From contig NC_092859.1 of the NCBI RefSeq assembly GCF_032062135.1, positions 154,640,704-154,704,703 of the forward strand: 64,000 nt of DNA, written 5' to 3'. The notes beneath the pieces were generated by a model. The model was not told the DNA's origin, ran no database searches, and saw nothing but the letters and a program-made list of their open reading frames with translations. This DNA comes from Pyxicephalus adspersus (Eukaryota > Chordata > Amphibia > Anura > Pyxicephalidae). The translations under genes were made by a program, and so were the position numbers. Below are positions 12,541-48,731 of this stretch, one piece after another. Position 1 is the stretch's first letter. Each line of letters opens with the position of its first letter.

Positions 12541-12750
12541 GTCTGATTTATCAAAGCTGTCCAAGATTGGAGAAGATAGACTATCATGGGGGGGTCCAGC
12601 AAACCTGGAATGGATTTCTTAAAATTTTTTGCTATTTGGCAAAGATTTTCAGTCCTGACCTTATCAATCTCTAGGTTTCCTGGATCACCCAGGTTATCTC
12701 ATAACAGTCTATCTTCTCCAGTTTTGGAGAGCTTTGATAAATCAGGCCCA
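12541..12750. mobile_element. Foldback MITE (TGATTTATCAAAG family), copy 1
   Basis: A near-palindromic element. The left arm runs CTGATTTATCAAAGCTGTCC then GGAGAAGATAGACTATCATG; the right arm is its inverse, ending CTTCTCCAGTTTTGGAGAGC and TTTGATAAATCAGGCCC. The centre has AAACCTGGAATGGATTTCTT. Nine copies occur in the window. Long inverted arms and no coding capacity indicate a non-autonomous DNA transposon. Confidence 0.8.
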
Positions 12751-13544
12751 ATGTGCATTAGAAGCTGCACCAAGTCAGAGCCCACAGGCTTGCCTGGAGG
12801 TCCTCATCCAGCCCCTTCTCCACAGCCAAACCATTTCCTGGCCCCATTAGATTTCATTATTTTAATTAGGAGACTCAACCCCCACATGTGGGCATTACCT
12901 GAGGTAATCTGCATGCAAAAACTGCTTAGGAATGCCAATTGTAGGAGCAGAGTCCCTTGAACCTTTGGCATGGAGCCACTCCTTTACCAAGATGGCTCTT
13001 TAGGTCCACAGATGTTTTATCCAGGTTTATTATACCTTATACTGCACTGAATGTAGCAGTAGATATGAATTGGATGAATGAATGATTAAAGACTGATAGC
13101 TGTCCTGTCTGAGACGGGTTTTTATGTTAGCCAAAGCCCAAAAACCAGAACATCCTTAAAAAACTGCTTCATCCCCAGCCATCGTCCCTCCTCCCTGCCT
13201 TGCCATTTACTTCTCCTACTTGGCTCCTAGCCCTTGTCTGAACTCTACACACAGATTGGCAGTCTATCTTTAGTTATTTCTGTAAGGTCATTCATTTAGA
13301 TGGGAGTTGAGAGTGGTTAGTGGTTAGATGTTCATTTCACACCCTGGTCACCAACATTGAAAGTGGGGCTAAGTGTTTGAATTGCCACCAAAAACCAGGA
13401 ATAAAGGGTAAATCTTTCAAAGGGGATAGAGGTTTCCTTCTCACTGAAAAGATATTCTCTCACTTCCTGTTGAGCTTGTAGAACAGGAAGTGAAGGGAAA
13501 TGCCCCTTTAAATACTGCTTTAGATATACGCTTAGGAACAAAAA

Positions 13545-13885
13545 GTAGACTTCTCTAGAGCTGCCCCAACTCTCTGGAATGGTCTTCCTCGTCCTATTCG
13601 GCTTGCTCCTACTTTCTGCTCATTTAAAAGAGCCCTAAAACCCCTTTTTTCAAACTTGCCTACCCATCCTCTTTTGAAACCGTCACTTCTTCCCACCACT
13701 ACATATCTCCCATCCTATTGTGTGTGAAATTCCCCCACCTACTAGATTGTAAGCTCTTCGGGGCAGGGTCCTCTCCTCCTATACCACTGTCTGTATAAGT
13801 CTGTCATTTGCACATCTCTATTTAATGTACACTGCTGTGTAATATGTTGGCGCTATATAAATCCTGTTTTTTATTAATAATAAGG
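13545..13885 (+). mobile_element. LINE/L2-like 3' end
   Basis: It starts in the RT C-terminal stretch (CTAGAGCTGCCCCAACTCTC, then TGGAATGGTCTTCC), passes TTGTAAGCTCTTCGGGGCAG, and ends with AATATGTTGGCGCTATATAA followed by TTATTAATAATAA. It is 5' truncated and on the + strand. It is the clearest forward copy of the LINE tail family. Confidence 0.8.
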
Positions 13886-14039
13886 CTACATTCAGACTGG
13901 TGGTGGGGTTGCGGCGCAGTTACAGCTTCCTCAGGCTACATGTGGCTTCTACCTGCGTCAGCCCCATAGAAAATGAATGGGGGCTGCTGACAAATCTGCT
14001 GCAGGTGCGAGTAACCAAACAGCCGGGAGCCACATGATC

Positions 14040-14420
14040 ACTTGATCCCTCTGTAAGTCCTGAACACGGTGGGTAAGGGCAGAATGGGAAACCTGTAGCC
14101 TCCTGGGATAGATACGTTAAGTAAGTCAGGAGGCTGATAGCTGCTCCTTCTGCGCATGCACATTCTTGGCATACTCGGAGGGAAATCTACACATGGGCAG
14201 TAAGATCGGCCCTTTTACATTTTCCAGAAAGCGCGTCACCTGATCTCACACCTGCGCAGTACGCGATTGGAAGAAGAATCAGAAAAAAGATGGCGGCACC
14301 CGTCGTCAAGTCCGCGATGGACAAAAAAGGGAAGACGGGACAGCACGGGATCTTCTGGAATGGGTTTGCGGATGGATTGATGGCTTTCCATTTATACATA
14401 AAGTTTCACTTTATTAAATC
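14040..14420 (+). repeat. Interspersed repeat with AAGATGGCGGC, near the NFU1 promoter
   Basis: GC-rich block with TGCGCATGCACATTCT, CACCTGCGCAGTACGCGAT and AAGATGGCGGC at 14287-14297, related in order and content to 36870-37280 and 34972-35450. It ends about 270 bp before the NFU1 start codon. The AAGATGGCGGC matches the known YY1 consensus. Whether it affects NFU1 is not known. Confidence 0.55.
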
Positions 14421-14631
14421 ATACTCTCACAGCAGCTACCTGAATGTTGCCATAGCAACCAAGCAGATCCTAATATAAAATATTGCCGATTTTGTTCCAC
14501 ATTTGTGAGCTCCTCACATGTGCTGCTTGTACAATTTCCCTGTCAGTTTGCATTCATGTTATACTAAACGTGGCTGCTGTACCCATTCACATTATAAACC
14601 CCCTTTCCACTCCCTCCTCGGCAGACAGGCA

Positions 14632-14692
14632 GTGGGCGGGGCAGCCTTTACAGGTCACGTGTCCGGGGTCCTGAGCGATGATGACAACAAAC
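14632..14692 (+). promoter_or_regulatory. NFU1 core promoter / 5'UTR region
   Basis: A TATA-less GC-rich stretch just before the first codon. It holds a GC box (GGGCGGGGC, 14634-14642), an E-box (GGTCACGTGTCC with CACGTG at 14656-14661) and an ATGATGACAA stretch, and the start codon itself lies in AACATGGCGGC, a YY1-like site. These are typical of housekeeping nuclear genes for mitochondrial proteins. The transcription start cannot be placed from sequence. Confidence 0.6.
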
Positions 14693-40440
<25,748 letters not shown>

Positions 40441-40679
40441 ATGTTCTATCGGCATCGTCACATCACTGCATACTGTCCCTCCTATGTATTTAATTGGGAT
40501 GTATTTGCCACAGTTTGTCTTTTTCCGCCCAGTTTTTCCATTTTAATGTAGAACATGGCAAGAGCTCATTCTGCTCTTCATTCATTCACATAAATGCTTA
40601 TTTTGATTTTCAATGTTTGTATATGCAGCGATCAATGTGTTTTATATGTTGAATGTTGCTGTATTTATCAGTGGAAGTA

Positions 40680-40685
40680 AATAAA
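40680..40685 (+). terminator. NFU1 polyadenylation signal
   Basis: AATAAA 240 bp after the stop, with a GT-rich stretch (TTGTATGTATGG, TTGTTGTTTATGGGG) just downstream. This gives a 3'UTR of roughly 260 nt. Confidence 0.75.
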
Positions 40686-40884
40686 CTATGATTGTATGTA
40701 TGGAAATTGTTGTTTATGGGGAATAAGGGATAAAGTAGAAAGATAAGATGACCAAAGATATTAAGTGGTGACTGGATCATGCAGGTTGCATAGAAATGGG
40801 AAATGTGTAACTGATCACCAAATGGACTCTGCTAATCACATCCTGATTATGCTGAAAGATCAGGGTGCATTTATATTTATTGAG

Positions 40885-41335
40885 CCTTCTAGAGCTGCCC
40901 CGACTCTCTGGTATAGTCTTCCTGACCCTATAGACCTTTTTTCTCCCCTGATAGAAAATTACTCCCCTAGCCACTCTCCTCACTCCTCTAAGGACCTACT
41001 AATGACTTCCTCACTCATAACCTCATCACATGCACGGTTTCAAGACCTTTTTAAAGCTGTCACTGCCTTAGCTTGGTCCTACTTTCTGTACATCTAAAAG
41101 CACTCAAAACCCAACACTTCAACCTCACCTACCCGTCTTCTGTCTCTTAAAACCTCACTACTCACCCACCATTCCATATCCCCCTCCTATTGTGTGATAC
41201 TTCCCCCACGTCTTAGATTGTAAGCTCTTCGGGGCAGGGTCCTCTCCTCCTCCTGTTTGCAATCCCTATTTAATGTACAGCTCTGCGTAATATGTGCACT
41301 TTATATTTATACTGCTTAATAATTATTTAAATGGG
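40885..41335 (+). mobile_element. LINE/L2-like 3' end, rearranged
   Basis: CTAGAGCTGCCCCGACTCTC, then out of its usual order CTAATGACTTCCTCACTCAT and TCACATGCACGGTTTCAAGA, then TTGTAAGCTCTTCGGGGCAG and a shortened tail. The order of RT C-terminal blocks is inverted compared with 2010-2470, suggesting two joined copies or an internal duplication. Confidence 0.7.
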
Positions 41336-42049
41336 AACCTGACTAGACATAAACATGGGAGCTGCCTTTGCTCATTTGCAAAATTGCATGTTTCAGCAAG
41401 ATCCTCCTGATTCTTGTTTTACAGACCTGGAATGAGAATATTTATATCAGGTATTAGCCTATTCAACATTCATATGCTGGTTCCAAATATGAGATAAAAG
41501 AGAGCTGACGACCCCAGAGCTCTCACTTTAATAACACGTTGGAAAAGGCAGCTCCCTTATTTCTCTCCTGGCAAAATTCCCTTAAATTTAAAGAGCGATT
41601 CCAAGCTTCGAGTAAAGTCAGTCAGTGTTCTTCAATCCAAAAAACAAAGTATGTGTGCTGGAGTCAGAAAGTCTACCTAAATAACCACATAGGAACCATC
41701 AAAATCCCGGGTAATTTAAAATGTAAATAAAGAAATGTGTAAGTAAAGGGTTTAGCAAATGTGCAACACAGATTCAGAGATATAGACAGCTACAGTTACA
41801 TAACGGTGGTTGTGTCATTTTGATTTAATATTTGTATAGCAAACTATTGATTTTTGTGTCTGCGCTGTTGTCTGGCTTAGTACAGGTCACGTGATGCAAT
41901 GTCATCCATATCCTGGAATATTCATTCATTGAGGCCTGTGAATCCGAAAGATAGCAAATTAACTAGCAACTGTGGAAAATTGTTTTTTTCTGTGAAATGT
42001 AACTGAAACTTTGCTCCTCTGCAATGGTTACAAAACAAACTGAACTGTT
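41336..42049. other. Intergenic, no gene
   Basis: Unclassified. GGCAGCTCCCTTATTTCTCT near 41548 resembles the phrase at 11635. Confidence 0.4.
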
Positions 42050-42107
42050 GAGGAGGATGGGATTCGAACCCATGCATGCAGAGCAATAACCACTCGGCCA
42101 CCTCGTC
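42050..42107 (-). pseudogene. tRNA-Ser pseudogene lacking the anticodon arm
   Basis: The minus strand reads GACGAGGTGGCCGAGTGGTTA, then TTGCTCTGCATGCATGGG, then TTCGAATCCCATCCTCCTC. The 5' acceptor half and D-arm, the variable-arm remnant and the T-arm match vertebrate tRNA-Ser, but about 22-24 nt including the whole anticodon stem-loop are missing. Length is 58 instead of about 82. One acceptor pair is mismatched (position 3). The Pol III A box (TGGCCGAGTGG) and B box (GGTTCGAATCC) are intact. It cannot decode; whether it is transcribed is unknown. Confidence 0.85.
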
Positions 42108-42139
42108 TCCTTGCTCCTTCATTCAGTGGCTTTTTGTGA

Positions 42140-42365
42140 GAGTCTTCAGGGAGCCCCTCCTATAATTATTATATCCACAGCTTACAGTATATTAGTCTGG
42201 TGGTCTGTAGGAAGAATTCTTACATTGCCCGCCATTGGGAAGAATGTCACCCTTACAGACAGCCCAAAATTTTATGGGTGTCACCTAAACTGACCTGAGA
42301 GATACAAACTGCTCATTGCCCAAGGAACCCCCAGCAACCCCTGAAGGAACCCTGGTTAAGAAATA
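42140..42365. mobile_element. hAT-like CAGTG family, copy 3 (partial)
   Basis: TTCAGGGAGCCCCTCCTATA, GCCATTGGGAAGAATGTCAC, CCCCAGCAACCCCTGAAGGA and ACCCTGGTTAAGAAATACT. The left end is replaced by the tRNA pseudogene neighbourhood. Confidence 0.7.
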
Positions 42366-42769
42366 CTCGTCTACAGTGTATTTTGTTTTGTAAATCAGAA
42401 ATACAGACTTACCCGATTACCAACATACATTGATGAAAACGTAAAGCTTTGAGTAGGTTAGCTTTGTAGGCACATTAAGGTTTCATTGCTACCAAAAATG
42501 TGTATAGCATTGTGTTCAGTCTCCCTTGTACCAAACAATTCTAAACTATTATCAGTTCCTGGCTATAATAATTATATTCAACATGTAATCATATAGCCGG
42601 CTGGAAATCACTGAATATTATTATTATTACCATACTAATTACAATCGCTTTACATAAAGGGTGATAGATAAGCTGAATATACAAATACTGACTGGTAAAT
42701 GCAAAGATCAGTTCTCCTTCTTGTTATCAGCAAAATGATCAAAGTAAGTGGTCTAACCAGTGTATTTTG

Positions 42770-42870
42770 TACAATTATTATCATTAACAGTATTTTTATA
42801 GCACCAAGATATTACACAGCATTGTACATTATATAGGGGTTGCAGGTGACAGATAAAATGACACTGAAGC
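42770..42870 (-). mobile_element. LINE/L2-like 3' tail fragment
   Basis: Minus-strand tail: TTTTATAGCACCAAGATATT, ACACAGCATTGTACATTATA, AGGGGTTGCAGGTGACAG. Confidence 0.65.
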
Positions 42871-42894
42871 AGCAAAGTAACCCTTTATCATAAC

Positions 42895-43570
42895 ATCTGT
42901 CTCACCATTCTTCACAGTTGGTAGGGGCTGTTCCTGAAATTCTGTCTTTGCTTTGATTCAGATATACTGTGGACAAACAAATCTATCTTTGATTCATCAG
43001 TGTATAGCAACATCTGGCCTTCCCATACGGTTTCAACTGGAGCATTTGCTTTCTTATTGTAGGTGCTTTTGTACCAAGCATGTCTAAACAGGATACACCA
43101 GACGTGTTTGGTGCAACCCAAAAGAACCTACAATCACCTATCAGAAAGAGAATGTTATGGCCAAACAACTTTTTTTTGGGTTGTACAGCATCATCTGTGA
43201 ACAAACAAAGTTATCTTTTATTTATTAGCTTGTAACACGTTGTTTTCAGAAGCCGTTGTCTTCCCATGCAGTTTTATTTGATGCAATTTCTTTCTAGCTG
43301 TATATGCAATGCCGTCTTTTGTTGGCATCAAACTGTTACTGTGGCCAAGAAACGTCCTTTTGGGATTGTAGATGTCTCCACATTGACTCCAAATTGCAGG
43401 AGTTACAATACTCCCAGATCCCGCAATATAATTTTGAGTTCCTTGGAGACTTCTCTCAGCATCCTTGGCCTGATTTTGTTGGCTTGGCCAATCCTAGACA
43501 AATTAGTAATCATTTGAAATCTAAGAAACCTATGATTTCCCTTACAGTGAAACTGCTGAGTCCGAATATT
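42895..43570 (-). pseudogene. Tc1-like transposase remnant, internally repeated
   Basis: A minus-strand frame (42912-43121) contains VWEGQMLLYTDESKIDLF, which resembles the Tc1 motif W..VLWSDESKF.LF around the first catalytic Asp. Farther along the minus strand (43300-43500), REVSKELK...LGV...GVNVETSTI resembles the upstream helix-turn-helix part. 42950-43050 and 43190-43290 are diverged copies of each other. Many stops. The family call is tentative. Confidence 0.4.
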
Positions 43571-43859
43571 TTGATAATTTGAAAAATAAATCTTTGTTAT
43601 ACTCGTAAATATCCATAACGTTATCTACGTACTTTTGATCTTGGCATGATGACGCCAAACACTTTATTAGCAAAGAGAACACCAGATCCTCCATTTCTGA
43701 GGTTTAAATAAGACCAGCCTATTCCCGATAGGGGTTCCAACCTTTTATACCTTATCTGCAACACCTGATTCTAATTTCCTGGATCTGCAGTGGTTTTATG
43801 GGCCGTTAGTTTCAGTATATTATCTTTATCTGTATGCATATTGGAATGAAAATGTAATG

Positions 43860-44130
43860 CAGCCTTTCTTGACCTTTTTACTATGGGGTAACCCTTGAAG
43901 TAGCTTGCAGGTCCTTATGGAACTCCTTCTATATTTATTATATCCACAGATCACAGTATATTAGTATGAGGGTCAGTAGGAAGAATGCCTCTTACATTGC
44001 TGGCCATTGAGAAGAATGTCACCGTTACAGATAGCCAAAAAAAGTAATTTGTATTACTGAGAGGCGCAAACTGCTCATTAATCAAGAAACCCCCAGCAAC
44101 TTCTGGAGGAACCCTGGTTGAGAAACACTG
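43860..44130. mobile_element. hAT-like CAGTG family, copy 4
   Basis: CAGCCTTTCTTGACCTTTTT on the left and AACCCTGGTTGAGAAACACTG on the right are inverted ends. Core: GGCCATTGAGAAGAATGTCA. Possible 8-bp flanks ATGTAATG and ATCTAATT are diverged. Confidence 0.72.
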
Positions 44131-44744
44131 ATCTAATTGATCAAACTATTTCTATAGTACTTAGTTTTCATGCAACTTTAATGAAAGAACGTGTTCCAAT
44201 GTTTCTAACAATCACATATATATAACATTCTGCTTGTAGAAATGGCTCACGATTAGCAGTCTAATATAGAGCGTAAGACAGAAAGTCAGACGGATTGAAT
44301 TTAATTGCTGTAACTTCTGAACATCTTATTTCATTGCTCTGCTATTTCCCGGGTGGAGAACAGGCAATATACTCATCGGGACAAACCCAACAATTCTGTT
44401 TGCCATGGTGTCAGAACTAAAGCAAAACTTTCCAGCTTGGTCTATCTGCATTGCTCGGGACATGGCTGTGTTATCTCTTGTGTAGGTTTAGTTGTATGTG
44501 CTGCATATATTGTATAGGAAAAAAAAAGTGTTATGGCCTCCGTGGCCCACATGATGCTGGCATTTATATCCTGGAACTTAGGGCTAGAATGGCATGGGTT
44601 GCTCGGAATAGAAATGTTTCTTTTGTTTTGCTTGTTTTAAAGTCGAACTAAACCCAGCTATACCCACCCTACTGTACCCATTCCTTCGCAGGGCGCCACC
44701 ATCTTCTTACATTCTCCTTGCAATCTTTGATCATATTAATCGGC
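44131..44744. other. Intergenic, no gene
   Basis: No exon or recognised repeat. A short + strand frame at 44451-44651 shows no domain. Confidence 0.4.
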
Positions 44745-44915
44745 CAGGATTATTATTACTAAGAATTTATATAGCACCGACATATTATACAGCGCTGTAC
44801 AAAGTCAATAGTTATGTCACTAGCTGTCCCTCGATGAAGCTCACAATCCAATGTCCCTACCATAGTCATTACCACAGTCTAAAGACAATTTTCGAGGGAA
44901 GCCAATTAAATTATT
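44745..44915 (-). mobile_element. V-SINE-like element, 3' half
   Basis: Minus-strand tail: TTATATAGCACCGACATATT, ATACAGCGCTGTACAAAGTC, TAGCTGTCCCTCGATGAAGC, CTACCATAGTCATTACC. It shows clearly that the SINE tail equals the LINE tail. Confidence 0.75.
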
Positions 44916-45299
44916 TAAAATTTGCAAGATCTTTTTTGATGGGGACCTGTGTAGAACAAGAGATTGGGAATTTATACATTAATTCCTGGCAGCAAAATTA
45001 CATTTTTTCGCCAACCCTGGAAATTTGTAGTATTAGAATGAATGTAGTTCGAAGACAGAGTTTTTTGGCAACAATTTTTTGTGTCAAAAATCAATAGTAC
45101 ATTCTCATAAATGTGAAACAGCAAACAAATTAATGTCAATAGTACAGATTTATACGGTACTTCCTTAGCTTTAAAGGTTAATTACTTACATCTTTTTTGT
45201 AAACATCCACAGTCGTATTTCCTTCTATTTAGAGGTCATATACCTCCTATACTAGACACAGATCAACTATTGCATAGAACATATAACATATACGTATTT

Positions 45300-45365
45300 C
45301 TTATGACGCAGCTTTCTTAACCCAACGTGTTTCGCCCAATCTAGGCTTCCTCAGGGGTATTGCTA
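45300..45365. repeat. GCGTTTCGC-type motif, copy 3
   Basis: CCCAACGTGTTTCGCCCAAT followed by GGCTTCCTCAGGGGTAT. Confidence 0.6.
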
Positions 45366-46335
45366 GCTATGTTGATGTTCAAAGCTCTGTTTCTTGAAAG
45401 CATATTATCCTTACTTGCACACATTTGTCATTTTATGAAGTAATGTATGAATGTTTCCTCCTAATATACAGGATTTCTTGTAGGGTTTCTTAAGAAAAAA
45501 GCATATTAACCTAACCGCATGTTTTTGGAATGATATAGTTCATTTGTGCCCGGCACACGTAGGGGAAGCCGGATTGCCGGGTATCCTGGGATCCAAATCT
45601 GGGGTGTGCAAGTTGGAAGGATTAGTGGATGCTGTGTTGGGACATCGCCTGTCTCCTTCTGCAATAATGACCGGCCTGATCCAACATCTGTAAAAGTAGA
45701 GCTTTTGTTTCACCTCAAACATATGAACTTTTGACCAGACCACGGTCATGAAGCAATTAACATACAATATCGGAGCTGTGATTGAGCCATCTCTGACCTC
45801 TCCAGCTGCTTTTAATATGAAGTTATTCTTTCTTGAAGACAACAAAGACTGCAGAGTTGGGTTTCAGTTACTTTTCAAGGCTCCACAAACTTTAGACTGC
45901 GCTACTGCAGGAGGGCCTCAGACCAACAGGGGACCCCACGGGGCCCCAGATCTGTTCAGCAGGGGGCCTCAAGTCAGTTCTGTTGGCTAAATCAGTCATT
46001 CCTTTAACACATTGAAATCATGGCATGCATTGAAACTTGCTAAGAACACATTGACACAACACATATGTTTTCTCTATAGACACTCCGGGATTCTTTGCCT
46101 TGCATGCTACATTGGGATTGAAGGAAAACATCCATGGAGACTTTCAATGGAAAGCATTGGCAGTGGATTCATGCAACCTGTGTTTGAAGCAATTTATCTG
46201 CCAGTATTTGGAGCAGCACTGAAGTAGAGGTGACCATGCCTGCTGGTTGTATAGAATGGGTGGACTGCCAAGATTATGCTGTGATAGAAAATACCTCCAA
46301 TTTCAGGTCATTTTGAAAACAAATGCCTCTACCCC
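45366..46335. other. Intergenic, no gene recognised
   Basis: Frames of 80-101 codons overlap on both strands at 45540-45990 in a moderately GC-rich stretch. None shows a family motif or splice context. Confidence 0.35.
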
Positions 46336-46449
46336 AAAACAATGGGAGGGTTGGGGGTCCCGGATCTTTACAAACATTACGCAGCCTCCCATCTGGTCAG
46401 AGTGGTTGACTGGGCGTGCAACTTGACCCCCAAACAATGGTCAGACTGA
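46336..46449 (+). pseudogene. L1/Tx1-clade LINE ORF2 fragment
   Basis: The frame MGGLGVPDLYKHYAASHLVR then VVDWACNLTPKQWSD matches the post-RT segment typical of L1-clade ORF2 proteins (GGLG.PDL..YY.A). It ends at a stop; no RT core or 3' tail was recognised next to it. Confidence 0.65.
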
Positions 46450-46753
46450 GGCAGTTGGCTAGCATGGAGGGACTGAGGGTGATGCCCTCACAATTGGCCT
46501 GATCATGTTTATAGATCACAGCTACCGAATCCATGCATGGGCTGATCTGTGTCTGGAAATGCAGATCTCTGCACGGCCATAATCTACGGCACGCTGGGCT
46601 CTAGGAGTTTGCACTACTATGGACACCAACATATAGAATCAGTGCCGCTTCATTAGTTGTATTAATACCAAGAAATCATTTTTCCTGCATAAATCAGGAA
46701 CAAAATCTCACTCTATGCACAAGGACCACCATTTCCCATTCCTGCTGTGGTGT

Positions 46754-46780
46754 GTGCTCTCCAAGGCTGGAGAAGATACA
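46754..46780. mobile_element. Foldback MITE, copy 5, left part
   Basis: GTGCTCTCCAAGGCTGGAGA then AGATACA, interrupted by a SINE. The rest is at 47109-47291. Confidence 0.75.
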
Positions 46781-47108
46781 TTTATTATTATTATACAGTA
46801 TTTATATAGCACCATCATATTACACAGTGCTGTACTAAGTCCATAGTCATGTCACTAACTGTCCCTCAAAGGAGCTCACAATCTAATGTCCCTACCATAG
46901 TCATATGTCAATAATGTAGTCTAAGGTCAATTTAGGGGGAAACCAATTAATCTAACAGCATGTTTTTGGGATGTGGGAGGAAACCAGAGTACCCAGAGGA
47001 AACCCACGCAGACACGGGCAGAACCTGTAAACTCCATGCAGATAATGTCCTGGCTGGGATTCGAACCTGGGACCTAGCGCTGTAAAAGCCAGAGTGCTAA
47101 CCCTTGAG
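46781..47108 (-). mobile_element. V-SINE-like element, near full length
   Basis: Read on the minus strand: a head with A-box-like remnants (GTTAGCACTCTGGCTTTTAC), B box GGTTCGAATCCCAG, central core CATGGAGTTTACAGGTTCTG, GCGTGGGTTTCCTCTGGGTA and CCCACATCCCAAAAACATGC, then the GTACAGCACTGTGTAATATG tail with ATA repeats. It is inserted into a foldback MITE. Confidence 0.85.
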
Positions 47109-47291
47109 TTCATCAGTAAAGCTGGATGATCCAGCAAACCTGGGGCAGATCTGGTCCAGGATTGAAAACATTTGCTAACAAATGGCAAATGATTTTTAGG
47201 AAATCTATTTCAGGATTGCTGGATCACCCAGCTTCACTGATGAAAGTGTATCTTCTCCAGCCTTGGAGAACTTTAATAAATCAGACCCAAT
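47109..47291. mobile_element. Foldback MITE, copy 5, right part
   Basis: TTCATCAGTAAAGCTGGATG to GGAGAACTTTAATAAATCAG, continuing the element broken at 46780. Confidence 0.75.
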
Positions 47292-47519
47292 GCCTCCATC
47301 ATGGATTACCCTACCATAGGCCCCACCTGGAAAAAGGTGTTCTCCCATCCATACATCTCCCCCTCCCCGTCACCATTGTATCCAATACTCTGCAAACCAA
47401 AAAAAAAAAACAATATTTACTTCTGCAGAGCTCTCAATCCGTCAACATTCGGTCCTGCACCGTCCTAGATTCCGGCGCAGAGAAACCAGCGAGCGCTCCT
47501 TCTTTACATGACCTTTCCT

Positions 47520-47775
47520 CCTGTAAAAAATAAGTGCAAATCTCACTGTGAATGCAATTTTTTTTTTACATTGCAGGAAACCTATCTGTGCATGTTTGGA
47601 GATCAGGCATGAAGAAGCAGGCCAAAGCCGCCAGGGTTGCCCATTCAGGCTGAGGCAGTATGGACAGAAGAGAAGGGTTTTCCCTTTATATTTAAAAAAA
47701 TACAAAACATAAAAAAACACCTTTTTATATACAAAGTAAAATATGTGCTGATAGGTTCACTTTAATAGCTGCTGT
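47520..47775 (-). repeat. ATGGCGGC-family related fragment
   Basis: AAGTGCAAATCTCACTGTGA, GAAACCTATCTGTGCATG and a final GGTTCACTTTAATAGCTGC echo parts of the 16600 and 36870 copies. Weakly supported. Confidence 0.35.
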
Positions 47776-47809
47776 AGGGAACCCATCCGAGATGATGCCA
47801 GGGGAGACA

Positions 47810-48075
47810 TGTTGTCTTGCTCCCTCCTACTTTTAAAAGAGCCCTCAAATCCCATATTTTCAACCTCACCTACCCATCTTCTTCTGTCCGTTAAACCCTC
47901 ACTACCCACCACCATGCTATGCTACTTTCCTCTTAGATTGTAAGCTTTTGGGGGCAGGATCCTCTCCTCCTCCTGTGTCACTGTCTGTATCTTTCTGTCA
48001 TTTGCAACCCCTATTTAGTGTACAGCGCTGCGTAATATGTTGGCACTAAATAAACCCTATTTATTATTATAATTA
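47810..48075 (+). mobile_element. LINE/L2-like 3' end
   Basis: TTTTAAAAGAGCCCTCAAAT, TTAGATTGTAAGCTTTTGGG, GTACAGCGCTGCGTAATATG and TTATTATTATAATTATT. Confidence 0.8.
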
Positions 48076-48659
48076 TTCCAATGACTTTAATTGGTGAGCA
48101 AAATACCGTAAGAAAAACCTCCTTACACCAAGAATGTATGTGTCAACCTAAAAGTGAACAATGATTCACCATGTTCACGTTTTGCATATTATCTTTGTAA
48201 AGTCATTTGTCATAATACACCCAGTCGAGTCATAAAAAAGGAATCCGAAGGTGAATGTTCACTCTCGTTGTTGTGTAAACAGGAATCACCCCCGAAGTCC
48301 CTGCAATCTGTGCTGCAAGTCCCACTAACTCCACAGCTTGTTCTTGCTTTTGTTTTTTCCGGTTTTCTTTGTAAAAGAATACCCCCGAGGAGATTCATTT
48401 ATTCTCAAGAATTACTATTATATGGCCTTTGAACGACCTGTTCACTGATTTAAGGTGATTCACGCTGTGCATGTTTCTGCAGAAAAGCCAACCTGCAATA
48501 ATCTGGTATTTGCATTTTTAGACTTTTTAGGCTGTTAGGATTTTGAGATTTTTAGGCTTTTTAGGCTTAGGCACGTTTTCTGCCCATTAGGTTCCTGGGA
48601 AGAATGAGCTGCCTGCTTTCCGTATAACCTAGAAATTTGGGGTTCTCAGAAGGGTTCAA

Positions 48660-48731
48660 TGGCAGCACGGTGGCTCAGTAGTTAGCACTCTGGCCTTTGC
48701 AGCACTGGGTCCCAGGTTAGCACCGGGCCCT
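48660..48731 (+). mobile_element. V-SINE-like head fragment
   Basis: GGCAGCACGGTGGCTCAGTA, GTTAGCACTCTGGCCTTTGC and CACTGGGTCCCAGGTTAGCA. This is the best-preserved tRNA-like head in the window, and it ends where the tandem triplication begins. Confidence 0.75.

Noticed and set aside
12586..12960. 124-codon frame
   Set aside because: It covers a foldback MITE copy and its flank; no protein family.
45540..45990. Overlapping 80-101 codon frames on both strands in a GC-rich patch
   Set aside because: No domain, no splice sites with matching phase; probably part of an unclassified repeat.
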